Assembly (NCBI GenBank): GCA_947447625.1
Contig: CANFKS010000002.1
Span: 52,392 to 116,391, forward strand
Origin: Rhodospirillales bacterium
GTDB lineage: Bacteria > Pseudomonadota > Alphaproteobacteria > Acetobacterales > Acetobacteraceae
Direction of reading: 5' to 3'
Length of the DNA: 64,000 bases
In this document: positions 17,997 to 25,847 of the stretch, piece by piece
Layout: each line of letters starts with the position of its first letter
Numbering within the stretch: position 1 is the stretch's first letter
Program-made: the position numbers and the translations under genes
Notes under the pieces: generated by a model
Databases searched by the model: none
Told to the model about the DNA's origin: nothing
Seen by the model: the letters and a program-made list of their open reading frames with translations, nothing else

Positions 17997-19103
17997 TCAA
18001 TAGCTACCGGGTTGTGTTAGCGTCTTCAACAGCCGAACAGCATCGAAACCGGACAGCAGGCGGTGATCGTAGGTCATGCCGAGGATGGCACTTTCCCCGT
18101 CGGGAGCGGATGCGGAGTGCGCGATCATGACGCCGGTGTTGGGGGCGAGAACCGGCTGGTGCCGGCGGACGCCCCATCGGGCCATGCTGGTGAAACCGAT
18201 GGTGGCGCCGCGCATTTCGGCGGAGGTCAAGTTGTGGCCCATGGCGCGGCGTTGCAGGTAGAACAGTTTATGGACGAAATCGGAGGCAGCCAAGGTGTCG
18301 GCGGCATTGACGACGCAGAAATAAAGCACCTCACCGGCCTGCACGGTGAAGCCGAGATTGGCCTGCTTGTAGCGGACGAGCTGGGCGGTTTCGCCTTCGA
18401 GGACGGTAGCGTTGGCGCCGGCGTTGTGAGCGAATTGGGCGAGGCGATGGGCCATCAGGGAGAGCAACGGGCTGAACAGCAGGCGGCGCTCGCGCATGAA
18501 GGCGGCGGCGGCGGCTTCCCAGGGCCGCGGGTCGTATTCGAGTTCGAGGTAGGCCGCGGCGGCGTGATCGCGCTGCCAGGTGACGGTGGCGAGCATGCCG
18601 CGAGCAGTCGAGGACAGCGGGCTCGTTTCGGCTGGGGCAGGCAGCTCGATGGAGGACCGCCGAGGAGTGGGGGCGGATGATGCGGCCGGGGGATGGAGGG
18701 CGAGGTAGGCCTCGACATCGGCTGCCGTCAGACGAGCGGCGGTGCGGGGGACGGCGCCGGCGGACAGGGCGTGGCGGCGGAGGAGCAGGCGGGCCTTCGC
18801 GGTCATGCCGCTGTCGGCCACCATGGTGACGGGGCCTGCACTGGCTTGCGGGGGAGCCTCGTCGGGCGTGGCGCCAAGCCACAGGGCGACGGCGCCGACG
18901 GCGATGTCCTGCCCCTGTTCGCAGGCAACGGCGAGGACATAGCCGTCGGACTCGGCCTCCACATCGACGGTGGCTTTTTCGGTTTCGAGCTCCATCAGCA
19001 GGTCTCCGGCGGCGACGGCATCACCAACCTGGACGCAGATGCGGGCGACTTTCACCACGTCGTCGTTGTTGTTTACCCTTGGGGCGTGAACGGGCTGTGC
19101 CAT
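17997..19103 (-). CDS. Small 2-oxo acid dehydrogenase E2-like acyltransferase with altered active-site motif
   Basis: A 368-residue E2 protein: lipoyl domain at residues 5-77 with the lipoyl lysine Lys43 (ETEKATV), a peripheral-subunit-binding domain near 95-135, and a catalytic domain from about 165. The C-terminal motif that is normally DHRxxDG reads DHRLLSG, so His347 is kept but the conserved aspartate is Ser351. It is shorter than PDH or OGDH E2 proteins. It lies 20 bases downstream of the E1 fusion and upstream of a carrier protein gene. It may pass an acyl group to something other than CoA, or be impaired; both are inference. Confidence 0.88.
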   Translation of the reverse strand: MAQPVHAPRVNNNDDVVKVARICVQVGDAVAAGDLLMELETEKATVDVEAESDGYVLAVACEQGQDIAVGAVALWLGATPDEAPPQASAGPVTMVADSGMTAKARLLLRRHALSAGAVPRTAARLTAADVEAYLALHPPAASSAPTPRRSSIELPAPAETSPLSSTARGMLATVTWQRDHAAAAYLELEYDPRPWEAAAAAFMRERRLLFSPLLSLMAHRLAQFAHNAGANATVLEGETAQLVRYKQANLGFTVQAGEVLYFCVVNAADTLAASDFVHKLFYLQRRAMGHNLTSAEMRGATIGFTSMARWGVRRHQPVLAPNTGVMIAHSASAPDGESAILGMTYDHRLLSGFDAVRLLKTLTQPGSY

Positions 19104-19123
19104 ATCGAATGCGATGCGTCGGA

Positions 19124-21166
19124 TCAGGCCGCAATCGCATCAAGCACGGCGGCGACGACGCTGTCAGCGCCAGGCAGCACCGCTGATTCGAGCGAACGGG
19201 CGGAAGGAATGGGGACCGGTGGGGCGCCGACGCGGCGGATGGTGCCGCGGTAGCCGGATTCGGCGAGACAGGCGATCAGCTCGGCGCCGACGCCATAGCC
19301 GCTATGGGTTTCCTCGGCAATGACAATGGCGTCATAGCCAAAGAGTGCCTCGATCAGCGCATGGCGCGGCAGGGGGGCAAGGAGGGCAAGGACGAGGATG
19401 TCGAGGTCGAGTTCCTCCTCCTGAGCCAGGCGCTCGCCGGCGGCTTCGACGAAGGGGACCATGCCGCCATAGGTGACGATGGCGGCGTCGGGAGTGGCGC
19501 TCCGTCGGCATAGGGTGGGGAAAGCTGCGCCGCCGGCATCCTTGGCGTGGGCGGGCAGCGGGCGATAGCGGCCCGGGTCTTCGGTGGCACCGTAGACAAG
19601 CTTGTGTTCGAGGAACAGCGTCGGATAGGGCCAGTGCTGCACGGCATTGCGCAGAAGGGCGGCGTTATCATGACGCTGGCTGCCGTAGAGCACGGTCAGC
19701 CCAGGGATGGCGGCGAAGATATTCTCCGGGCTTTGGCTATGAGTGGGCCCGTAGCCGCGGCGGCCACCGGCCGGCGTGCGGATCACCATGGGGACGGACA
19801 GTTCGGGAAAGACTCCGGCAAATTTGACGGCGTGGTTGTAGATCTGGTCCGCGCAAAGGGTCAGGAAATCAGCGAACATGATTTCAACGATCGGGCGGTA
19901 GCCGGCGAGCGCAAGGCCGATGGCGGCGCCGGTGAGAGCGGCTTCGCTGATGGGCGTGGAGACCACGCGCCCGGCGTAGCGTTGCGACAACCCAGCAGTG
20001 ACTTTGAAGGCGCCGCCGTAGGGATCATGCAGGTCCTCCCCCATCACGATGGTGCGCGGGTCATCATTCAGGAGTTCGCCGATGGCGGCGTTGAGTGCGG
20101 TGCGGACGCTGCGGGCGGTGGTGGCGGGGGGGGCGGGGGGGGCGGGGGCGATGTCAGAAAGGCACGTGGGGGGGGGGAACATCGAGGGGCGGAACGCGCG
20201 GTCCGTCGCTTCGGACGAGGCTGCAGCAGTCGCGGCAACCTGGGCTATCAGATCGGCGACGGAGGTGTCGATGGCAGCGCGCCGTTCAGAATCGAGACTG
20301 TCACCGAGGCGGGCGACCGGATCCCGGGCGCGGATGGTGGCGATTTCGGACTCTGTCCGCAGGTCATCGCCTTTGCTGTGCGGGCCGAGGCGGAAGGTGT
20401 CGATCACCAGAAAGCCAGGCCGCCTTGTGGCGCGGACTTCATCCACCGCTTCGGCCGCGATTCGCCAGAGCGCGGGATCGGCATCCGACACGCGGCGCGT
20501 GGTGAGGCCGAAGGCGGCGCCGCGCGCGAGCATGTCGCCGCCGATCGTGCCTGCGGTTTCGGTGGTTTGCGCGATGCCGTTGTGCTCGACAACGAACAGC
20601 ACCGGGGCGGGCCATACCGAGGCGAGGTTCATGCTCTCATAAAGCAGGCCCTCGCCGAGCGTGCCGTCCCCGATCATGACAGCCACGATTCCTTCCGAGC
20701 CGTCCATCTCCCGCGCGCGGGCGAGCCCGACGGCAATGCCGGTCATGCCGGCCTGCACGCCATTGCTGTGGAAATGGCGGAAAGCCATGTGCTGGCTGCC
20801 GCCGCGCCCCCCGCAGACCCCCGCTTCGCGACCCATCACCTCAGCGACCAGACCGACGAAATCGCCCGCATAGGTCAGGAAATGGCCGTGATTGCGGTGA
20901 TTCGAAAGCACCGCGTCATCGGCATGCCGCAGCGCCCGCACCACCGCCATTTGGCAGAATTCCTGGCCAAGACAGGTATGGGTGGTCCCGGAGAGTTGTC
21001 CCTTGGAGAACAGATCAAGCAGAAGCGTTTCGGTGCCGCGGATAGCTTGGGCATAGGCATACAAGGCGGCCGGGTCAGCCGGAATGATCGGTCTGCCGTC
21101 AGAGCCGCGGGCGATCCCTGGCACCCCGATAGGGTCTGACACCGTCACCGGTGATTGCATGTTCAT
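19124..21166 (-). CDS. 2-oxo acid dehydrogenase E1 alpha-beta fusion
   Basis: About 680 residues, an E1 alpha domain and an E1 beta domain in one chain. The thiamine diphosphate motif is GDGTLGEG (around 166) with the closing Asn at about 196. E1 beta begins near residue 355 and has VMGEDLHDPYGGAFKVT and RTPAGGRRGYGPTHSQSPE. The interdomain linker is proline-rich and its DNA holds G/C runs of 8, 8 and 10 bases. The ATG at 21166 is preferred to a TTG at 21229. It heads a four-gene operon with E2, carrier protein and deacetylase-GNAT genes; no E3 is adjacent. The substrate could be pyruvate or a branched 2-oxo acid. Confidence 0.9.
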   Translation of the reverse strand: MNMQSPVTVSDPIGVPGIARGSDGRPIIPADPAALYAYAQAIRGTETLLLDLFSKGQLSGTTHTCLGQEFCQMAVVRALRHADDAVLSNHRNHGHFLTYAGDFVGLVAEVMGREAGVCGGRGGSQHMAFRHFHSNGVQAGMTGIAVGLARAREMDGSEGIVAVMIGDGTLGEGLLYESMNLASVWPAPVLFVVEHNGIAQTTETAGTIGGDMLARGAAFGLTTRRVSDADPALWRIAAEAVDEVRATRRPGFLVIDTFRLGPHSKGDDLRTESEIATIRARDPVARLGDSLDSERRAAIDTSVADLIAQVAATAAASSEATDRAFRPSMFPPPTCLSDIAPAPPAPPATTARSVRTALNAAIGELLNDDPRTIVMGEDLHDPYGGAFKVTAGLSQRYAGRVVSTPISEAALTGAAIGLALAGYRPIVEIMFADFLTLCADQIYNHAVKFAGVFPELSVPMVIRTPAGGRRGYGPTHSQSPENIFAAIPGLTVLYGSQRHDNAALLRNAVQHWPYPTLFLEHKLVYGATEDPGRYRPLPAHAKDAGGAAFPTLCRRSATPDAAIVTYGGMVPFVEAAGERLAQEEELDLDILVLALLAPLPRHALIEALFGYDAIVIAEETHSGYGVGAELIACLAESGYRGTIRRVGAPPVPIPSARSLESAVLPGADSVVAAVLDAIAA

Positions 21167-21225
21167 ATCGTGCGTCTGCTCCACGCTGCGTCTGAGTGTA
21201 TCCACCGGTTGACCTTTATTTTCCG

Positions 21226-22266
21226 TCAACGATCAAGGCCGGTTGATGGCGATCCGCCGGGCCGACGGATACGAGCCGGATGGACCGGAGACATCGCCCC
21301 GCTTTTGTTTCGACCGAACAGGAACAGTTTGAAGGCTGCACGCAACAGCCACGGATGCTGTCGCGCAGGGCATTCACCACGCACGCCACGCCAGCCATCC
21401 CACAGGCCGGCAAGGATGGCATCAATGCCGGCCTGATAGCCTCCCATGCGGTTGATCTGATATCTCTGACGCAGAATATGCCACCATATAGATTTTAACA
21501 GGCACAAACCACGAGTGTACTTGACCCAAAAAAGAATTTCATTTCTTGCAACGTAGTAATAAACATGCGGCTTAATAGATTGCGGATTGTCTTTCGTGGG
21601 TTTTTTTTTGTGATAAATAAACGCATCCAAGGCTAAATAATTCCTAAATCCAGCATATATGCTTCGAACCGAATAGTCCGAATCTTCGAAATATGCGAAA
21701 AACCTCTCGTCTAAACCGCCGATTTTTTCCCAAAGCGCACGCCGAACCAGCAAAGCCGCGCCGTAGAGCAGAACCCGTTGCGGGCGTTCAGCAAGCCAGC
21801 TGCGGGCCAGGGAGATGGCATCGGTCTGCTCCGTTAACGGCGCCGCGAAATCGAAATGACCGCAGATAGTGTGGATATCGGGAGCATCGGTCCATTCGCG
21901 CTGGACCGGACTGACCAAGCCGATATCCGGCTCAGTTTCGGCCGTTTCGACCAGTTTGGCGAGGGTATCCGGCGCAGCCAGAGCGTCGTTGTTCAGCAGC
22001 CAGACGTAATCCGCCCCGGCTGCGAACGCGTGCGCCATGCCGATGTTGTTGCCGCCGGTGTAACCAGTATTGGTGCTCAGCGCGATGACTTCGACGTTCG
22101 GTGCGCGATCGCGAAGCGCGGCGACCGAGTCGCCCGTTGAGCCGTTGTCTACAACCAGGATTTGATAGTTCAGATAGGAATGCCCAAGCACCGAATCGAT
22201 GCAACGGGCCGTTTCCTCGAGAGTGTTCCAATTTAGTACAATGACATAAACGGATGGCTGTGGCAC
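21226..22266 (-). CDS. Glycosyltransferase family 2 (rhamnosyltransferase-like)
   Basis: A 346-residue GT-A fold transferase. It shows VYVIVLNWNTLEETARCIDSV at the N-terminus, VVDNGSTGDSV, NTGYTGGNNIGMAHA, the metal-binding DYVWLLNNDA and FFAYFEDSDYSVRS. This pattern is typical of GT2 enzymes acting on lipid-linked sugars. GTG start at 22266. The middle of the gene (about 21.48-21.76 kb) is markedly AT-rich and includes a nine-T run at 21601-21609 (coding for three lysines), suggesting foreign or mosaic origin. It diverges from the flippase gene. Confidence 0.92.
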   Translation of the reverse strand: MPQPSVYVIVLNWNTLEETARCIDSVLGHSYLNYQILVVDNGSTGDSVAALRDRAPNVEVIALSTNTGYTGGNNIGMAHAFAAGADYVWLLNNDALAAPDTLAKLVETAETEPDIGLVSPVQREWTDAPDIHTICGHFDFAAPLTEQTDAISLARSWLAERPQRVLLYGAALLVRRALWEKIGGLDERFFAYFEDSDYSVRSIYAGFRNYLALDAFIYHKKKPTKDNPQSIKPHVYYYVARNEILFWVKYTRGLCLLKSIWWHILRQRYQINRMGGYQAGIDAILAGLWDGWRGVRGECPARQHPWLLRAAFKLFLFGRNKSGAMSPVHPARIRRPGGSPSTGLDR

Positions 22267-22329
22267 AGAAGGCAGGCTCCATAGGGTTCATTTCATTAAC
22301 ATGAGTGTCATCGCGGTGATAGCGCTGTT

Positions 22330-23832
22330 TTGGTTCGGAGCCGTGCCATAACAGCGGCAGCCCCCTCCCCTCCCGGCTTTCGTCGATCGCTGGCGCTGGT
22401 TTTCGTGAACCGCTACGCCGTCATGGCCATTAGCGTCGTTGCGACCTTGACGCTGGCGCGGCTGGTGTCGCCCGCCGAGACCGGGCTTTTTTCGGTGACC
22501 GCGTCAGTCATTTTTATGGCGCAGGCGGTTCGCGAGGTCGGCATTGTCGAGTTTCTGATGCAGGACCGGGACCTCACTTCGGAAAAAATCCGGACTGCGT
22601 TCGGCATCACGATCGTCATGAGTTGGAGCCTGGGGGGGGCAATCTTTCTCTCTCGCGGCTGGATAGCTGATGGCTACGGCACGCCGGAACTTGGATACAT
22701 GATCGGATTGGCATCGATTTCCTTCCTGGTCGCTCCGATCAGCAGTACCACCATGGCGTTGCTCAACCGCAACATGGAGTTCGGCAAATTGCTGCGCATT
22801 TCGATCAGCGCCAATTTGGTCAATGCGGTGGTTTCGATCGCGCTGACGTCCATGGGTTTCGGAGCGACGGGGCTCACGATCGGCCTGGTGGCGATGGGGG
22901 TGACGTCGGCGGCCGTGGCAAGTCTGGCGCTGCACTCGTGGGATCATTTCATTCCTTCGCTCAGCGCCTGGCGACAGATCCTCGGGTTTGGCGCCTATGT
23001 GAGCGTCACCAACATCATCAACGAGATCGCCGTGCGGGCACCCAATCTTATTATCGGACGCGGCCTGGGCTACGCATCGGTTGGCATCTACAATCGAGCC
23101 AGCGGCACGGTTGGCCTGTTCGGCGATTTGGTGGGATCGGCGATCCAGGCTGTAACGTTCCCGACCTTCGCCAGGATGCACCGGGCAGGCGAGGATTTGC
23201 GCAGGCCTTATCTCAAGATTGTCGCGCTGATGACCGGCGTCGCGTTCCCGGCACTCACGCTGGTGTCGGTGACGGCGGAACCGGTTATTGAGGCATTGCT
23301 CGGACATCAATGGTCAGCCACGGTGCCCTTGATACCGTATCTCGCCGCAGCGACGATGATCGAGGGCTTTGCGCCGATGAGCGCGCTGGTCTTCACGGTG
23401 CTTGGTCAGGTATCGCAGCGCCTGCGGATGACGCTGCTGATACGCGGCGCGCAAATTGCCAGCATCCTGTTTTTTGTCCATTTCGATCTTGCATGGATCG
23501 TCATTGCCCAAATCGGGTGCGCCGTGTTGGGCCTGCTGCTCAACGTCCTCGCGCTTCGGCGATTTCTCCAGATCCGGATACAGGACTTGTTCATGGCATC
23601 AGCGCGCAGCGTGCTGCTCGCGATGGTCACGGTCGCGCCGGTATTCGCAATGCAGGCGTGGTGGTCCGGCGCCAATGATTCGGTGTTTGTGACGCTCGCA
23701 CTCACATATTCGGCGGCGGGCGCAGCGTGGCTGATCGGCGTCGCCGCGCTGCGGCACCCATTTGCCCGGGAGATCAGCACGATCCTGCACCCGCTGAGGG
23801 CGAAGGCGATGCGGCTGACCGGACGCAAATAG
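22330..23832 (+). CDS. Wzx-type lipopolysaccharide/exopolysaccharide flippase
   Basis: A 500-residue integral membrane protein with about 12-14 hydrophobic spans, of the MATE-like polysaccharide transporter superfamily. Segments such as FVNRYAVMAISVVATLTLARLV, the amphipathic loop LMQDRDLTSEKIRTAFG, and VGIYNRASGTVGLFGDLVGSAIQAV fit the lipid-linked oligosaccharide flippase group. TTG start at 22330. It converges with the GT4 gene six bases away. An eight-G run lies at 22632-22639. It likely translocates the repeat unit made by the neighbouring glycosyltransferases. Confidence 0.9.
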   Translation: MVRSRAITAAAPSPPGFRRSLALVFVNRYAVMAISVVATLTLARLVSPAETGLFSVTASVIFMAQAVREVGIVEFLMQDRDLTSEKIRTAFGITIVMSWSLGGAIFLSRGWIADGYGTPELGYMIGLASISFLVAPISSTTMALLNRNMEFGKLLRISISANLVNAVVSIALTSMGFGATGLTIGLVAMGVTSAAVASLALHSWDHFIPSLSAWRQILGFGAYVSVTNIINEIAVRAPNLIIGRGLGYASVGIYNRASGTVGLFGDLVGSAIQAVTFPTFARMHRAGEDLRRPYLKIVALMTGVAFPALTLVSVTAEPVIEALLGHQWSATVPLIPYLAAATMIEGFAPMSALVFTVLGQVSQRLRMTLLIRGAQIASILFFVHFDLAWIVIAQIGCAVLGLLLNVLALRRFLQIRIQDLFMASARSVLLAMVTVAPVFAMQAWWSGANDSVFVTLALTYSAAGAAWLIGVAALRHPFAREISTILHPLRAKAMRLTGRK

Positions 23833-23838
23833 GCCGGC

Positions 23839-24915
23839 TCACCCCCTGAGCCGGCGCGCCTCTTCGAGGATTTCGAAAAAACGGGCCCGCAACGGGCCGA
23901 ATGCAACGTCGCTTTGTTGGGCCCGGCACAGAGCCCTGGCGGCATAGTCAGCGTGGCACACCGGATCATCCCATAGCCGGCCGACCGCCCCAGCCCAGAG
24001 CGACGGGTCGTCCTCGATGTGCAGGAGCATGCCGCCGCTCCCGACCGACTCCGGCAGGCCGCCGCGATCACTGGCCACGACGGGGATGCCGTTGAGTTGT
24101 GCCTCCGTCACCACGCGGCCCCATGTTTCATCCCAGGCGCTGGGAACCAGCATGAGCCGAGCCATGCCATAGAGGCGCTTGGGATCGCGTTGAGCCGGAA
24201 TGATTTCGATGTTCGGCAGCGCGTTGGCCATTTCGATGATGGCCGCATCTTCGGGGGATGGACGCAAACCCTCCCATGTCCGCACCATCGTGAACGGAAT
24301 ATCGGGGCGCAAGCGCGCGATCGCCACCGTGATCGCCGCACCCTTGCGCTGGTTGAGCCCGACATGGAGCACGCGCGAGCGGGGCCCGGACGCACGATAG
24401 CGGTCGGGGCGAACAATGGGATGCAGCACGTCGAACGTTGCAGCCAGCGCCGCGCCCTGGAAGCGCGCGTTGAACCGCGAATTGGCCAGCAGCACGCAGC
24501 GCCGGGTCCAATCTCCGCCGATCGTGTCGGCATAGGGTGAATGTGCGCTATGGCTGTAGAGGACCACGCCGCAGCCACGGTCAAGCGCGATTGCCACCAT
24601 GTCGAGGCGCCAGGACTGCACGACGACGACCTCGGGTCCGTAGCGGTCGATTACATCGGCCAGCACGTCAGCGGAATGCCAGCTCCGCAGCACGGGATAG
24701 CCAAGCCCGCCATCTTCCGCCCATCGGCTGCCGAGGCCCAACTTCAGTTTTAAACGAGCCCTGAACCCGACCCAGCCACGCCCGATCAAACTCGCCAGCA
24801 CCATCGGTTGGTGGCCAGCATCGCGCAAGGCGAGGCTGAGTTCATGGGTGTTGATCTCGGTCCCACCGGTATTTTCAGGAATATGGGGGTAATCGGAGGC
24901 GAACAGAACGCGCAC
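23839..24915 (-). CDS. Glycosyltransferase family 4
   Basis: A 358-residue GT-B fold enzyme. The N-terminal acceptor loop FASDYPHIPENTGGTEINTH and the donor-side motif EAQLNGIPVVASDRGGLPE with the first Glu of the retaining-GT pair in RVVTEAQ are clear. GTG start at 24915, nine bases after the GT8 gene. It is the last gene of the leftward XrtA operon. Donor and acceptor are unknown. Confidence 0.9.
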   Translation of the reverse strand: MRVLFASDYPHIPENTGGTEINTHELSLALRDAGHQPMVLASLIGRGWVGFRARLKLKLGLGSRWAEDGGLGYPVLRSWHSADVLADVIDRYGPEVVVVQSWRLDMVAIALDRGCGVVLYSHSAHSPYADTIGGDWTRRCVLLANSRFNARFQGAALAATFDVLHPIVRPDRYRASGPRSRVLHVGLNQRKGAAITVAIARLRPDIPFTMVRTWEGLRPSPEDAAIIEMANALPNIEIIPAQRDPKRLYGMARLMLVPSAWDETWGRVVTEAQLNGIPVVASDRGGLPESVGSGGMLLHIEDDPSLWAGAVGRLWDDPVCHADYAARALCRAQQSDVAFGPLRARFFEILEEARRLRG

Positions 24916-24923
24916 CGGCAGAC

Positions 24924-25847
24924 CTATCGCCCCAGCAGGCGCTTGAGCCAGCCAGGCAGCAGCATCGAGATCGACCGGCGCAGCCGGTTGAACACCGTGC
25001 GATCAAGGGGCTGAAAATCACGCCACGGGGTCAATCGCAGGGCGTGCCAATAGGCATCACGCCGCGGGTGCCGGCAGAAGTAGCTCCAGGGTTTCGAGGC
25101 TCCGTTGAAATGCAGGATGCGGGCTTGCCGGCGCACGCGCTCGACCTCAGCGGCCGTGAGCCGGAGGTCGTGATAGGGAAAATAGAACGGGGTGATGACG
25201 TTCCAGATAGGGTCGAGCGGCATACGGTCATGATGCAGCACGGCGTTGAGTGCATCCTGGTCGGGATCGATCAGCCGGGCGTGATTGGCCTGGATGAACG
25301 CCATCAACCGGTCGAACGCATTGGTTTTGCGCCATCGGGCAAGGTCGATCAGCAGCACGCCGGAGTTGAAATACCCTGCGGTTTCAGGGATGGCGAACAT
25401 CGGACAACGGGTGGAGCCGGGGATCGACACGGCGCCGAGGGTGTGATCTCGCAATGGCATCTCCCACAAGGGATCAAGGCTCTCAACGATAACCATGTCG
25501 CTGTCGAGATAAAGTACCCGATCGACATCGTCCCCAAAGAAGTCCGACACCCAAAGCCGGGTGAAGATGTCGACGGTATAGTGTGCCCGGGTCGGCAGTA
25601 CGAGGCTTGCGTCCGGAACAAAACGCCGGAAGGCCACTTGCATGTGCGTGTAGCGCCCCAAAGCATCCCGCGCGATGCGATCGTGCTCGGCCGGATCGCC
25701 GTCCTGCATCACGACAACCACATTGTATCCGAAATGGGAATGCTGTTCGGCGATCGAAGTCAGAACAACGAAGAGGTGCTGCAGATAGGATGCGTTGCAG
25801 CAGAGCAGCAGGTGGATCAGCGGCCGCGAAGACACGTCTTCATCCAC
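24924..25847 (-). CDS. Glycosyltransferase family 8
   Basis: A 307-residue GT8 (LgtC/GspA-like) retaining transferase. The DxD metal site is YLDSDMV around residue 95. AGYFNSGVLLIDL, DQDALNAVL and the C-terminal ILHFNGASKPW are the conserved GT8 blocks. The GTG start overlaps the exosortase stop by eight bases, indicating translational coupling. Donor probably UDP-glucose or UDP-galactose by family; not determinable here. Confidence 0.92.
   Translation of the reverse strand: MDEDVSSRPLIHLLLCCNASYLQHLFVVLTSIAEQHSHFGYNVVVVMQDGDPAEHDRIARDALGRYTHMQVAFRRFVPDASLVLPTRAHYTVDIFTRLWVSDFFGDDVDRVLYLDSDMVIVESLDPLWEMPLRDHTLGAVSIPGSTRCPMFAIPETAGYFNSGVLLIDLARWRKTNAFDRLMAFIQANHARLIDPDQDALNAVLHHDRMPLDPIWNVITPFYFPYHDLRLTAAEVERVRRQARILHFNGASKPWSYFCRHPRRDAYWHALRLTPWRDFQPLDRTVFNRLRRSISMLLPGWLKRLLGR

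Noticed and set aside
19547-21139. 530-codon + strand frame opposite the E1 fusion
   Set aside because: Composition is typical of an antisense shadow; the - strand frame has intact thiamine-enzyme motifs.
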